Shown here piece after piece: positions 22,046-34,449 of a DNA stretch of 64,000 bases. Position numbers and translations under genes: made by a program. Position 1 is the stretch's first letter; each line of letters begins with the position of its first letter. The stretch covers positions 74,193,519-74,257,518 of the forward strand of contig NC_080168.1 of the NCBI RefSeq assembly GCF_950295315.1, read 5' to 3'. The stretch comes from Erinaceus europaeus. Taxonomy: Eukaryota > Chordata > Mammalia > Eulipotyphla > Erinaceidae. The notes below the pieces were generated by a model that was not told where the DNA came from, did not search any database, and was given only the letters and a program-made list of their open reading frames with translations.

Positions 22046-23244
22046 AACAAACAAAAAGGAAGGACAGTCTAGAAACATTTCCATTAAAGTCATAAATAAT
22101 AAGAGGAGCCCATCAACACCATTATTTTTAAGCATTGTTTGAACTGAAGTTCTAACTGATCTAAACAGGCCAGAAAATAAACTCATTTCCCTTCCCTCAG
22201 CTATAACCCTGGACAAGACAGTTAAGTGGCAGAGAGTGGACGGGTGTATAAAGATAAAATATGAGAGGAAATATGTAGAAGTTGATCCTGCCCTCCTTCC
22301 TATCCTAAATCTCCCAGGCTGAAGCAGCAGGATGAAGCCAAGGGAGGGCATAATCTCAAGCTATCAATGAACTTTAGAGCTTTTATTATTAAACTGGGTT
22401 GCACCTTGAAATTGATGAACTGAGACTACTCTTATGACCTGCAGTAATTGAAGAGTTTTATAATCTAAGAGTTACTGGAAAATCTATGAGAACTTAAACA
22501 AGCACACTGAGTGGGTTTGATAGGACCACAAGAGAAATCATAAAGGTAGTTTATGATTGTACCCTGTTGAGTTCATTTTTTTTGTGATGTGGCAATTACT
22601 CCTCCCCTATGAGAAATGGTGAGTAAAAACACTCCAGGCTGTTTAATGGAGAACAGAAATGAAAAACGGAAACCCAGGCATTCTCATTGTGACTGGCCAA
22701 CACAAAGCACTCTTATTTATTTCATCTAAATTATAAACCTAGTGTAGAAGAGACTCAAGAAAATATTTTGTCATTAGTATGCCGTTGGTATCAAAAAAAG
22801 GTAACCATCTGACTCCCAGGTGTCAGACATGGCTGCTGGTGAGAACATTTTGGTCAAAGTGGTGTCATCATGACATCTACAATTTAACCAGCCCTCCATG
22901 AAACAACTTGATTCCTCTATCTGTTTCTCTACACCTCCTAAGGAGTTACCAGGACTGGAAAGTAATAATTCTCTGATTGCTGCAGTGACTAAGGAGGAAA
23001 TGCCTGATAATTCAGTGTCCACAGTATTCAGGAAAATCGGATTTGCAGTAGCACATACATCACATGCTCATTAAAGATTATGCTAAGTAAATCTCTTGCA
23101 AGAGCTGGTGTGTGGCTGTGTTTTTGTTGTTGTTGTTGTTTTTTGCAGTCTTTCAATTTTTTTCTTACTCATTTGCAAGCTCATTTCCCATTCCCAATGA
23201 CCTTCTTCTCTTAAAGGGCAACATTCATTGAGTATAGCCCCAAA
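22046..23244. other. Unique sequence, no gene seen
   Basis: No transposable element recognised. Minus-strand open frames (22010-22351 and 22774-23022) have no domain I recognise; the first overlaps the A-rich end of the ORF1-only element. Confidence 0.45.
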
Positions 23245-23362
23245 GGCTAAGGAAACAGCTTAGTGGTTAGTGGTTATGCAAAAATGCTTCCATGCCTGAG
23301 GCTCCAAGCTCCTAGGCTCAAACTTCTGCACCACCATGAGCCAGAGCTGGGCAATGCTATGT
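23245..23362 (+). mobile_element. Family B SINE
   Basis: 'TTAGTGGTTATGCAAAAATG', 'TGCCTGAGGCTCCAAG', 'CCACCATGAGCCAGAGCTG'. Confidence 0.75.
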
Positions 23363-23444
23363 CATTCATCTTCATTTGTTTTTAGTAAAATAGTTTATGA
23401 ACTATTTTGTGTTAATATAATTTAATGTCAATAAGTGGCACTGT

Positions 23445-23765
23445 CAGAAAGAGAGGATGAATAAATATGGGATGATCTCATAAATAGACAAAAGCTGAGA
23501 AATAAGAACAGAAGGGAAAACACAAAGCAGAACTTGGACTGGAATTGGTATACTGCACCAAAGTAAAAGACTCTGGGGTGTGTGTGCATGGGGGCGGGTG
23601 TTCAGGTCCTGCAACAGGATGGCAGAGGAGGACATGATGGGGGGGGCAGACTGTTAGGTGAAAAACTGAGAAATGTTACACATGTATCAACTATTGTATT
23701 TTACTGTTAACTGTAAACCATTAATCCCCCAATAAAGAAAAATAAAATAAAATAAACAAACAAAA
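23445..23765 (+). mobile_element. LINE-1 3' end (short type)
   Basis: 'GGATGATCTCATAAATAGAC', 'CACAAAGCAGAACTTGGACT', 'GCACCAAAGTAAAAGACTC', ending 'CCCCCAATAAAGAAAAATAAA'. 5'-truncated near the end of ORF2. Confidence 0.88.
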
Positions 23766-24175
23766 ATAAGTGTCATTGTACTATAAAGTTTACTCTACTC
23801 TTTATTTACTTTTCCTTTTCTTCAGCAGGCACTGTGTTCTCCTCCAGCCAAATGCTTCTAATGACTGAACTAGTAGTAGCTCATGGTGTGTATTCATCCC
23901 TCCCACAATGATGAGCAACCAGATTTTTTTTTTGACATGAAACCAAGAAGTACTTGATACAATCTACATTTGCCACACAATGAATCTGTGTGATGTTTTC
24001 TTTGAGGTACATACAAAAAAAGAAGCAAATGAACAAACAACAATAACAACAAAAAAAACTCAGCAGGATTACTGGGCTTTGGGGTTCATTTATCTGTATC
24101 TAGATTTAGAATTTAACTAAACAGGCACAGTCCTCTTTGAACCAGCTGCAACAGTCACTCTCCCACAATCTACTA
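23766..24175. other. Unique sequence, no gene seen
   Basis: A short A-rich stretch lies at about 24015-24058; nothing else recognised. Confidence 0.4.
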
Positions 24176-24468
24176 GGTTTTTATTTCTTTTTTTGCCTCC
24201 AGGGTTATCACTGGGGCTCAATGCCTACACTATGAATTGATTGCTCCTAGCAGCCATTTTTCCATTTGTTGTTGTTGTTGGATAGGACAGAGAGAAATGG
24301 AGAGAGAAGGGGAAGAGAGACAGGGAGTGAAAGATAGATACCTGCACACTTACTTCATTCTTTGTGAAGTGACCTCCCTTCAGGTGGGGAGCCGGGGGTT
24401 CGAACCGAGATCCTTACACTGGTCCTTGCTCTTTGAGCCATGTGCACTTAACCCAGTGCCCAGCCCCC
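24176..24468 (-). mobile_element. Family A SINE, antisense, full layout
   Basis: 'TTTTTTTGCCTCCAGGGTTA', 'CACTATGAATTGATTGC', (TTG)n, 'GGATAGGACAGAGAGAAATG', 'CTTCAGGTGGGGAGCC' and B-box complement 'GGGTTCGAACCGAG'. Confidence 0.92.
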
Positions 24469-26008
24469 TCTACTAGGACTTATGATCTCTATGATCCACT
24501 GAGTATATAGCCCTCTAACTGGTGGGGGCTATAGTACTAGCTTGAAGAAACCTGCCTAGCCTTTAGTATTGCCTTTGTTTTCATCCATTTTTAAAGCCTG
24601 TTACTCTTCTGTCAGTGTTGACTCTACACTTCCTCAGTAGAGGGAAATATAATGGTAAATTATTCACTTAGGATAGTCTAGTCTTTTCTTGTTTCCTACT
24701 GACAATGCAAAGGTCAGTTTATAAGGAAATACCAAACTCAAAAATAAAAAATTGTCCTCGGTTATTCAACAAAAACAGCACAAAATAAATGTCTTCATGC
24801 ACAGCAAAAGAAACCATCATTCAGATAAAGAGAATTATCCTCACAGAATGGGAGAATATATGCAATACATCAGACAAGAGGCTTGTAACCAAACTATATG
24901 AAGAGGTCACCAAACTTAGCAACAAAAAAGCAAATGACCCAGTCCAAAAGTGGGGAGAGGATATGAACCGAATATTCATTACAGAAGAAAAATACAGAAG
25001 GCCAGCAGACATATGGAAAATTGCTCCAAATCACTGATTGCCAGATAAATGTAAATAAAGACAACAATGAGATACCACATCACTCCTGTGAAAAACAACA
25101 GTAACAACAAATGCTGGAGAGGTTTTGGGGACAAAGGAACCCTCCTACACTGATGGTGGGAACGTAAATTGATCCGATCCCTGTGGAGAGCAGTCTGGTG
25201 AACCCTCACAAGGCTAGAAATGGACCTTTCTTATAATCCAGTAATTCCTCTCCTTGGGATATATCCTAAGGAGTTAAACACACTTATCCAAAAGGATATG
25301 TGTACACCTATGTTCATAGCAGCGCAACTGATAATAGCCAAAATCTGGAAATAACCCAGATGTCTAAGAACAGATGAGTGGCTGAGAAAGTTGTGGTATA
25401 TATAAATAATGGAATACTACTCAGCTACTAAGAATTTTTAATCCACCTTCTGCAACCCATCTTGGATGGAACTTGAAGAAATTACATTAAGTGAGATAGG
25501 CCAGAAAAAGAAAGATGAGTATGGGATGAGCCCACTCATAAACAGAAGTTGAGAAAGAATAACAGAAAGGGAAATTTAACTGAGTTTAACTGAGTTTGAA
25601 GTATTGCACCAAAGTAAATAACTCTAGGGTGGAGGGAGGATAGATTCTCAGTTCCAGTGTAGGGGGTAGGTTGGGGGGTAGGGACACAGACCTTTGGTGG
25701 TCGAAATGGTGTCCATATACACTCCTATTAACTTATAGTCTTAGAAATCACTATTTATTCAGTATGAGAGGGTGAAAACAGATTGAATGTCTTGAGATTT
25801 TTAATGCATAGACTTGAGTTCTGAGTATATATTCCTTTACTCTAAGCACTTAAGGTTTCAAATGAGCAAGCTGATTGAATTTTAACACTGGGTTTAAATT
25901 GTTAAAGCATTTCTAATAATAACTTTTTTCTGAAATATTATATCACCTGTAATTGTAGACCAGAGCAACTGGTCTTGTCAGCATATAAGATATAGTTCTT
26001 TGTCAATG

Positions 26009-26984
26009 TAACCAGTACCACCTCAACACATTTCACTTCAGACTGTGTCCAGGGACACCTGGTGTGGAATGTGAACCCTTCAGCTCCAGCACTCTGGTGA
26101 GACCATTCTTAGTTCAAAGGACTCCTCAAGACCATATGGGATGGTGCACCTCCTAACAAAGCCACAGAACCTAAATGTAGATCAGGGCCCATAAGACAGA
26201 ACACATGTGCATATGTACCCATAAATTGGGGGAAATATATACCTCAAAGCAAAAGTGCACAATAGTTTGCAGTGATCCAAAACATCAAGCAAGTAGAAAG
26301 ACCAAAAAAAAAAAAGACACCATAAAATGATACTTATATACTTTTCCCATATTTGGGAGCTACTCTCTGCCCTGATCCAGCTTTCTAGTCCTTTTTCCAA
26401 CTCGGACACCATCTCCCTAGATAATACCTTTGATCCACCTATGGTAGCATTGTGCTAAGGCAAAAATTAGTAAAGTCACGGGCTCCTTGGGATATACCTA
26501 AAATAACCCTTTTCCAAAATGGAGACCCCAAAACTCATCTGCTATATTCTTGCCTTTAGGTTCATGACAAGTCAACAATTGTTTCTGCTTTTTATCTTAA
26601 TGCTTTTTCAGTCACCAAGTTGAACATGCGACCATGATGCCAACCTGACTTTCTTAGACAGAGGACTTCACCAATGTACCCTGGACCCCCACCTCTCCAG
26701 AGCCCTGCCTCACTAGGGAAAGACAGAGACAGGCTGGGAGTATGGATCAACCTGCCACCGCCCATATTCAGTGGAGAGGCAATTATAGAAACCAGACCTT
26801 CCACTTTCTGTACCCCACAATGATCCTGTGGGTCCATGCTCCCAGAGGGATAGAGAGTGGGAGGGCTTTCAGAAGGTGGGAGGGGTGGGATGTAGAGTTC
26901 TGGTGGTGGGAGTTATGTGGAACTGTACCCCTCTTATCTTACTGTCTTATCAATTTTTATTTTATAAATAAATTAATTTAAGAA
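26009..26984 (+). mobile_element. Tail element (T1 end, partial T2, T3) nested in another tail
   Basis: Starts at the 'CAATGTAACCAGTACCACC' part of T1 and ends 'TTTTATAAATAAATTAATTT', after which the host T1 resumes. The flanks 'ATAGTTCTTTGT' and 'AAAGATCATTTGT' are only roughly similar, so the TSD is uncertain. T2 is shortened. Confidence 0.6.
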
Positions 26985-27553
26985 AGATCATTTGTAAATA
27001 ACATTAAATGACATAAATCATGGCAAGGTCTTGTATGATACAATAAATCTTAACCATCCTAAATAACTCGATTATAATAATAATTATCTTTTGCCTTTTT
27101 GAACTCTAAGACAGCAAGAAGATTTCCTTATGCTCTGTAAACCTCGTATTACTCCCAGTCCTGGAGCCTCTGGGGCTTTGCTTTTTTTTTTTTTCTTCAT
27201 ATTTCTCTTGATCCATACCATTTGATACTGCATCTGCTGGTCTCAACCAAATCAATGCAACCAGTGCCACCTCGACATGTTTCACTTTGGACTATGTCCA
27301 GAGATACCAGGCCTGATATGTCAACCCTCCAGCTCCAATACTCTGGTGAGACCTTTCCTAGCTCACAGGGATCCTTGGTTCCATTTCAGGTAGCACATAT
27401 CCTAACAAAATTACAGAACCTAGATACAGACCAGGGACCATGAGGTAGGGCACATGTGCACAAGTATATATAAGTTAGAGGAAAATATATACCTCAAAGT
27501 AAAAGGGCACAATAGTTTAAAGTGACTCAGTAAGTGCAGCAAAAAAATAGAAA

Positions 27554-27735
27554 GAGGCGGCTAGGTGGGGCAAACTTGGCTGAGAGCACATAGCTCCCAG
27601 GCCCACCTGCAGGTGGAAGCTTTGTAAGTGGTGAAGCAGTGCTGCAGGTGTCTCTGTCTCTTCCCCTTACTATCTCCCCCCTCTCAAATTCTGACTGTCT
27701 CTATCCAACATGCAAAGATAATACAAAAAAAAAAA
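27554..27735 (+). mobile_element. Family A SINE, older short subtype
   Basis: 'CCCACCTGCAGGTGGAAGC', 'GTGAAGCAGTGCTGCAGGTG', CT-rich region, 'TGTCTCTATCCAACATGC', A-rich tail. The B-box part of the head is deleted. Confidence 0.82.
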
Positions 27736-28915
27736 ATTTAAAGTAGAAAGACCTACAAAGGAAACCACAAAGTACTTAATCAAATATTTTCTACTTAGAC
27801 CTAGATACCCTCCTCATATACTACTTATTCCTCTTTCCTCAATCATTCTAAAGCTAACTCTGTTAGATAAAGTAAGGAATACAAAAGCTGGATAAGGGCA
27901 AGAGACTGGCACACATTAATGACGGTCCTTTTGGTCACTAGCAGGCCACTCCATCATCTGAGGCCCTAGTCAGGAAATGCTGGATTTGTCACAAAGATAT
28001 GATGGGCCTAGACCTCTAACAAATCCCTCTTTCCACCATCACTGGTCATCTCCATCAGGAACAACATCATAAACCCTCTTGTGGGCCTCTACAGGACCTT
28101 ACACTCACTGTAGAACAATAATGGTAGAATCTGCCCCACTTTTGGAAGGGACGCTGGGTCCTGGAATGAGTGCCATCTAGAATGTTCCTATCTGTGACCG
28201 TGGAATGTGAGCTCAGACTGACAGGGATCCAGAGGTTACACAGGCTCCTGTACTAAATATGAATAAACATGTGTCTTGGTCAGATTGCTGATATTTATAG
28301 TTAATGGTATTAATATTTGGGAGCTACTCTCTGACCTGATCCAGGTCTCTAGTCCTATTAGCAACTCAGACACCATCTTCCCAGACAATACTTTTAGCCC
28401 ACTTGCAAATTAGCTATGGAGCTCAGGCAAAAATTAGTAAAATCATGGGCCCTTTGGAATATACCTAATATAGACTTCCTAGCTTCTTACAGCATGAAGA
28501 CGCTAAGTCTCATCTAGTCTATTCTTACCTTTAGGTTCCTGATTATTAAACAATTTGTCCTCCTTTGTATCTTAATGCTTTTCAGCCACCAAGTTGCGGA
28601 TGCTTTTATGACACCAACCTGACTTCCCTAGGCAGATGGCCTCACCAATGTGTCCTGGAACCTCACCTCTCCAGAGCCCTACCTCACTTGAGAAAGATAT
28701 AAACAGGTTGAGAGTATGGATAAACCTGTTAACACCAATGTCCTGCAGGAAAGCAACTACAGAAGCCACCCCATAAAGATCTTTGGTCCATAACCCCAGA
28801 GGGATAAAGAAGAGGGAACTTTCCAATGGAGGGGATGGGAAATAGAACTCTGGTGGTGGGAATTGTGCTTCTCTTATCCAACAATCTTGTCGATCATTAT
28901 TAAATCACTAGTAAA

Positions 28916-29932
28916 AAATTTTAAAGCCACATACACAAAAAAAGAAATGAATACATACATGAGAATACAAAGAATACATACATGAGTGGTCATTACCATG
29001 GTTTACCACCTTTCTATAGTGCAGGCGTGATGTAGAATTTAGTTCTTGACCTTCATTTCTTACTTTCAATTAATCCCTAGGTGGTTTTATTTGGGTATCT
29101 AGCCTTAAATATCACTTATATGTTGATGACTCCCAAGTTTATAAGCCAGTCTGGAATTCCAGAAATTCCATAATTCTATACACAACTCTCTATTGAGTCT
29201 CTCCTTGAAATCATAATATAGTTTGTATCCTGCTCAATAACAAGTCGTCGGTTTGCTTTATCTCATATTCTATATCTGATATAACTGAATTTAGTTTGAA
29301 AATTCGACCACTTTACCCACAACCACCACAGTCTAAGTCACCACCTTTTCTTCCCTAGCAATGGCCAGAGCCTCCAAACAGACACCCTTTTTTCTACCCT
29401 TATCACATTCATTTATCCTGAACAATTTGATGCTGGTAAAATGTGAGATTATATGTATTTACTGCTCAAAAGTGCTGAGTAACTTTCCAGTTCATCCAGA
29501 GTTAAGGCCTTCATCATCAGACCCCCTAGTCCTCTTTAACATAATCTTCTTCCACTATCCTCTCTATTCACTCCCTTCTAGACACACCGGCCTTCTTACT
29601 GTTCCACAAAGATTTTTGTACTTTGCACTCCATCTTCCTTTAATGCTCTTACCTCAAATAGTAATACTCTATCCCTTTCAAGTCTTTGTTTATAAGAGCC
29701 TTACATTTCACTGTCTACTCTGAACAATTCATGATTCTCTTAACTGCATTTTTATCTATATAAAAGGTTATATCATCAACCTATCTTATATCTTCAATTT
29801 CCCTTGATTCTTCTTGCCCATCACTGCCTCTATTTAACCCACTTCTAGCAATCAGAAAGCCAATAAGTATTCATTGTTGACTTGCCATGTGCCAGTCACA
29901 GAGTGTGGAACAGTGAAAAACACAGCAAATCA
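28916..29932. other. Unique sequence, no gene seen
   Basis: A 120-codon plus-strand frame at 29361-29723 is rich in F, L and P. It lies in AT-rich DNA, lacks a recognisable domain, and is judged non-coding. Confidence 0.45.
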
Positions 29933-30210
29933 GGAGTCGGGTAGTAGTGCAGCGGGTTAAGCGCAGGTGGCACCAAGTGCAAGGAAAGGCATAAGGTTCC
30001 TGGTTCGAGCCCCCAGCTCCCCACCTGCTGGGGAGTTGCTTCAGAGGTGGTAAAGCAGGTGTGCAGTTGTCTATCTTTCTCTCCCCCTCTCTGTCTTCCC
30101 CTCCTCTCTCCATTTCTCTCTGTCCTATCCAGCAATGATGACAGCAATAATAACTAAAACAATAAAACAAGGGCAACAAAAGGGAATGAATAAATAAATA
30201 TTTAAAAAAT
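29933..30210 (+). mobile_element. Family A SINE with perfect 17-bp TSD
   Basis: Exact duplication AAAAACACAGCAAATCA at 29916-29932 and 30211-30227. Head 'GGGTAGTAGTGCAGCGGG', B box 'CTGGTTCGAGCCCC', 'GGTAAAGCAGGTGTGCAG', 'CTATCCAGCAATGATGAC', 'GGGCAACAAAAGGGAATG'. Lacks the terminal extension. Young. Confidence 0.97.
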
Positions 30211-30490
30211 AAAAACACAGCAAATCAAAGACAGTCTTTGTCTTTGAGGTACTCAGTATCTAGTGGGGAACTAGAAAGGTAGAAAATAACATAGTCTACA
30301 AAGAGTGACAGAAACATAGACAGTCACTTCCTCTAGTAACATCTCTTGTATCTATTCCATGGTTGACAGTGATGCATATAATGTTAAATGCATAATACAA
30401 TGTGAAAATAAAGTGCTAACTTGATTTAAATTTTTAAAAAGAACAAATGAGAGAAAGAAAGAAAAGAATACAAGGAGAAAAAAGAGAGAG

Positions 30491-30565
30491 AAAGGAAGGA
30501 AAGAAGGAAGGAAAGGAGGGAGGGAGGGAGGGAGGGAGGGAGGGAGGAAGGGAAGAAGGGAGGGG
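30491..30565. repeat. (GGGA)n/(GGAA)n purine tract
   Basis: Tetranucleotide GGAA then GGGA units on the plus strand. It accounts for the proline/serine-rich minus-strand open frame across it. Confidence 0.95.
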
Positions 30566-30682
30566 AAAACATGGGTTTAAAATGATGCACTTCAAATCAT
30601 GAACTGCAATTGCAGCCCTACCAGAATAAAAATCCAGACCAGACCTGGCAAGAGCAGCAGGTGTTCTGCAGAACAGCCTTTT

Positions 30683-30999
30683 TTTTTTTTTTTTTTTTTT
30701 AAGAAAGGAGACATTAACAAAACCATAGAATAAGACGGGTACAGTTCCGCACAATTCCCATAACCCGATCTCCATATCCCATCCCCTCCCCTGATAGCCT
30801 TCCCATTCTCTATCTCTCTGGGAGTATGGATCCAGGGTCGTTGTGGGTTGCAGAGGGTGGAAGGTCTGGTTTCTGTAATTGCTTCCCCGCTGAACATGGG
30901 CATGTGACTGATAGATCCATACTCCTAGTCTGCCTCTCTCTTTCCCTAGTAGGGTGGGGCTCTGGGGAAGCGGAGCTCCAGGACACTTGATGGGGTCAT
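30683..30999 (-). mobile_element. Young T3 tail fragment, antisense, with TSD
   Basis: Plus strand begins with a long T run, then 'AAGAAAGGAGACATTAACAA' and the complement of T3, and stops at 'GACACTTGATGGGGTC'. Flanks AGAACAGCCTT (30670-30680) and AGAATAGCCTT (31000-31010) form an 11-bp duplication with one mismatch. A 5'-truncated 317-bp insertion of the same young subfamily as 20.2-21.5 kb. Confidence 0.88.
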
Positions 31000-31010
31000 A
31001 GAATAGCCTT

Positions 31011-31370
31011 TCTATCCCATCTTCCCCTATGTTAGAGTAACCTTGCCTAGAACACATTTCTCCTTCTGCTAAAAATTCTTTCCCACTCTCTTTACATAAA
31101 CCTTCTACTTTCTACAGCCCATTGCAGCAAGTTTCTACTAGCTAGGTGGCATGCTTACTGATTCAGATCATGTAATAAAGTCAATTAGATTTCTAAATTT
31201 GTTCAGAAGAATTTTTAAATGATACCACCACATGCAAAGAAAAATGTCTTATTCTTGTGTTGTGCCATCTCTCCAAGAACAGTAGTCTTAAATTTACCTA
31301 ATGTGTTCATATACTGAATCATTTGACTTAAATTATCACACAATAAGTGATTTTAAAAGATAACATATTG
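31011..31370. other. Unique sequence, no gene seen
   Basis: No repeat or coding signal recognised. Confidence 0.4.
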
Positions 31371-31490
31371 GCCAGGAGTAGATAGCATAATGGTTATGCA
31401 AAGAGACTCTCATGCCTGAGGCTCTAAAGTCCCAAGTTCAATCCCCTGCACTACCATAAACCAGAGTTGCTCAGTGCTCTGGAAAAAAGA
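31371..31490 (+). mobile_element. Family B SINE
   Basis: 'GATAGCATAATGGTTATGC', 'CATGCCTGAGGCTCTAAAG', 'AAGTTCAATCCCCTGCAC', 'CCAGAGTTGCTCAGTGCTCTG', A-rich tail. A near-complete reference copy of this family. Confidence 0.88.
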
Positions 31491-31596
31491 AACAAGCAAA
31501 AAACAAATTAATTAAAGATAACATAACCACAATAACTATCTACTCAACATATTCTACATGCGAAGCACTATAGTAGATAGCATGTTCATATCTCTA

Positions 31597-31741
31597 TTTT
31601 ATAAAGATTTTATTTATTTATTAATGAGAAAGGAGGAGAGAGAGTCAGACATCACTGTTATATGTGCTGCTGGGGATCAAACTCAGGACCTCATGCTTGA
31701 GAGTTTAATGCTTTATCCACTGTGCCACCTCTCAGACCACC
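31597..31741 (-). mobile_element. Family C SINE, antisense
   Basis: Reversed tail 'AAAGATTTTATTTATTTATT', 'CTCAGGACCTCATGCTTGAG', 'CTTTATCCACTGTGCCACCTC' is the complement of the family C head. Confidence 0.82.
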
Positions 31742-31972
31742 ATTCATTATCTCTAGACTGTGGAGAACTGCCCTTTAGATATTGATCTCACAGAGATCAA
31801 GCAAATGGTCTAGAATACAAGTTGTGGGGATTGAGGAGGAATGAGTCAGAGTTCAGATTCAAACTCTGCTTCCAAAATTCCTATTTCCAAAATCTCTCCC
31901 CTTTTTGAAACTGTGAATCCAAAGGAACATAAGGCTATATACAACACAGAATCCTGACACTGATTAATTGAG

Positions 31973-31974
<2 letters not shown>

Positions 31975-32018
<44 letters not shown>
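31975..32018. repeat. (AC)n microsatellite
   Basis: About 22 AC units; explains the His/Thr-repeat open frame starting at 31968. Confidence 0.97.
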
Positions 32019-32020
<2 letters not shown>

Positions 32021-32089
32021 TCTTTATCTCAGGGTCAAGGTTAGCACTTCATACAATCTGAGTGATTCTGGATCAGTCCCTACTCAAAC

Positions 32090-32434
32090 TTTTTTTTTTT
32101 TTGCCTCCAGGGTTATTGCTGGGGCTCAGTGCCTGCACCATGAATCCACTGCTCCTGGAGGCCATTTTCCCCCTTTTGTTGCCCTTGTTGTTGTAGCCTT
32201 GTTGTGGTTATTATTGTTGATGTAGTTCATTGTTGGATAGGACAGAGAAAAATGGAGAGAGGAGGGGAAGACAGAGAGGAGAAGAGAAAGATAGACACCT
32301 GCAGACCTGCTTCACTGCCTGTGAAGCGACTCCCCTGCAGGTGGGGAGCCAGGTCCTGGAACCAGGATCCTTCTGCCAGTCCTTGTGCTTTGTGCCACTT
32401 GCACTTAACCTGCTGAGCTACCGCCCGACCCCCT
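32090..32434 (-). mobile_element. Family A SINE, antisense, long subtype
   Basis: Poly-T, 'GCCTCCAGGGTTATTGCTGG', 'CACCATGAATCCACTGCTCC', 'TTGTTGCCCTTGTTG', 'GGATAGGACAGAGAAAAATG', 'CCTGCAGGTGGGGAGCC', ending with the complemented A box. CTCAAACTT recurs on both flanks (about 32082 and 32433). Confidence 0.93.
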
Positions 32435-33318
32435 CAAACTTATTATTTAAGGTTAAATGGCTCTTTCCATGCTACTTTGTACACATGAGTATAAATCCTG
32501 TCCCAAGGACACATCAGCACAGTCTAGCCCCTCCCCCTTTGTAGTAGCTGTCATACTATGTCCCTCCGCAGCTCTTCCTCACTCCACCCTAACTGCCAAC
32601 ACTTTAAACCCCTACCCTTAATCTACTTCTTCAATAGGATCTTCCCCAAGCACCACTGTCTTCCAAATGTTTTGAAAACTCCTGCTTAACCACTCATTTG
32701 TTACTGTAGAATCTGCTCCTGGGGATTGTTCTCTTTTGATAAATATGCCCTGTCCCACCAATCGGATAGCCATAATCTATCAGCTTCTCTGAAACTGGAA
32801 ATGCAATTGTTAGCTCTCATGTAATAATTACCTAGAGCACTGAAACAATATACTTGGAAGAGAAAAACAACACTGATCCCCAATAGCTATGGATGACATC
32901 CTTATGCCTACCCCCGTCACAGGCTGAACAAGAAATCTGACAGGAAATCATGAGGTGGCAGCTCCCTGCTAGCATGGTAATGAATTAGGATCATGCTGAT
33001 CAACATCTCCGTTCCCATCAACACGACACAATTACAAATCTATTTCCAGGGCCAACTCCATTCAACCCACCAGATGTCTCTGAGTATTCCATAATTCATT
33101 TGGTTTCATTATTAAAGAATCAGACATGTTGAAATGGAAAAGTGGGGTGCTCGTGGATGGTGGTGGAAATGATCCTAAAATGAGGGAGAGAGTGTTCTGC
33201 AGACACCTGCCAGGGGGAGATGAGAAGCTGTACCCTGTGTCAATAGCCATATTATAAACCTTTTGCCCTCCACAATAAAATGTGGGGGGAAAGAGGGAAG
33301 CTGAGGAATACTGCGCGT

Positions 33319-33321
<3 letters not shown>
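32435..33321. other. Unique sequence, no gene seen
   Basis: No transposable element recognised in about 0.9 kb; no credible coding frame. Confidence 0.45.

Positions 33322-33378
<57 letters not shown>
33322..33378. repeat. (AC)n microsatellite
   Basis: About 28 AC units preceded by GCGCGTGCGC. The Cys/Val-repeat open frames on the minus strand here are translations of the microsatellite. Confidence 0.97.
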
Positions 33379-33380
<2 letters not shown>

Positions 33381-33702
33381 GCCATGGATGCAGATATTAA
33401 GAGCAAAACAGGCACAAAAGAAGTGATGACAGTCACCAGAAGCTGAAAGAGGTCTTTCTGAATTCTAGCCCTAAAGCTTCTAGGGAGAGTAGAGGCCTAT
33501 CAACAACACTTTGCTTTGGGACAAGTGAAATTGATCTTGAACCTCCAGTGTCTAGAAATGTTGAACTTTTGACATTTTAAGTCGCAGAGTTCATTTGTAA
33601 CATTTTTTTTAATAACATGGGGAAACTAATGTATGGGGTAAATGGCCTAAAGTCAAATCATAGAACTAGGTTCAACCAGAACTCCAATCCAGGTCCTCTT
33701 TT
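33379..33702. other. Unique sequence, no gene seen
   Basis: No repeat or coding signal recognised. Confidence 0.4.
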
Positions 33703-34425
33703 AAAGGTATTTTTTTATGAACATGAGGGAGAGGAGGAGAGGTAGAGAGAACTAGACCATCACTGTGGCATATGTGATGACAGGAATTAAATCCAGGACC
33801 TCGTTTTTTATTTAAGGAGTTGACATTTTTAATTGGATTAATGGTTTACAGTAAATACAGTTTTTGATGTGGGTGTAAAATTTCTCAGTTTTATGTAAAA
33901 CACTCTTACCTCCTTGCTAGGTCCTCCTCTACCATTATGAACCAGGACCTGAAGCCCACCCCACAGAGTCCTTACACAGAGTACAATATAGCAAACTCAG
34001 TCCAAGTTCTACTTTGTATTTCCCCTTTCTGTTCTCATTATTCAACTTATGTCCATGAGTGAGATCATCCCATACTCATCCTTCTCTTTCTGACTTATCT
34101 CACTTAACATGATTCCTTCAAGTTTCATCCAAGATGAGATGAAGAAGGTGAATTTGCCATTTTTAATGTCTAAGTAGTATTCCGTTGTGTATATATGCCA
34201 CAGCTTTCTCAGCCACTCATCTTTTGTTAGACACCTGGGTTGCTTCCAGGTTTTGGTTATTATAAATTGTGCTTCTATGAACATAAGTATATACAGATCT
34301 TTTTGGATGAGTGTGTTTAGTTCCTCAGGATATATCACCAGGAGAGGAACTGGAGAGTCATAAAGGGTAGAGAACATCATAATTTTAAGTCCAGTGCTCT
34401 AGTCATTGTGCTGCCTTCCAGGAAA
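33703..34425 (-). mobile_element. Family C SINE split by an antisense LINE-1 3' end
   Basis: 33703-33803 is the 3' part of a family C SINE in antisense ('GGAATTAAATCCAGGACCTC'). 33805-34380 is an antisense L1: short 3' UTR ('CCCCACAGAGTCC'), then the ORF2 end ('GAGTGAGATCATCCCATAC', 'TTCCAGGTTTTGGTTATTAT'). The SINE head appears to resume at about 34385-34425 ('CTAGTCATTGTGCTGCC'). The open frame at 34042-34380 is a remnant of L1 ORF2 C-terminal sequence. Confidence 0.7.
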
Positions 34426-34449
34426 CCAGGTCCTATGACTTTAAATCCC

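Larger units (their letters stand above)
24783..28915 (+). mobile_element. LINE-1 ORF2 3' part with long tail, host of a nested tail copy
   Basis: 24783-25440 is degraded ORF2 C-terminal sequence ('CAGACAAGAGGCTTGTAAC', 'ACCACATCACTCCTGTG', 'CAAATGCTGGAGAGGTTTTG', 'CACTGATGGTGGGAACG'). The end of ORF2 and 'GCACCAAAGTAAATAACTC' lead into T1 at about 25690. T1 stops near 26008, a second tail piece occupies 26009-26984, and T1 resumes ('TAAATAACATTAAATGACAT') through T2 and T3 to about 28915. The T3 terminus reads 'CTTGTCGATCATTATTAAATCACT'. A family A SINE sits at 27554-27735. All frames are interrupted. Confidence 0.75.

Noticed and set aside
29871..30218. Recurring open frames with 'MERGGEDREGERKIDTCRPASPPVKRLPCRWGAG'-like protein (also near 32204, 44908, 51054, 55169, 59053)
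   Set aside because: They are translations of the antisense strand of family A SINEs, not a gene family.
33062..33436. Cys/Val-repeat and His/Thr-repeat open frames (also 31968-32225, 10906-11100)
   Set aside because: They are AC/GT microsatellites read as codons.
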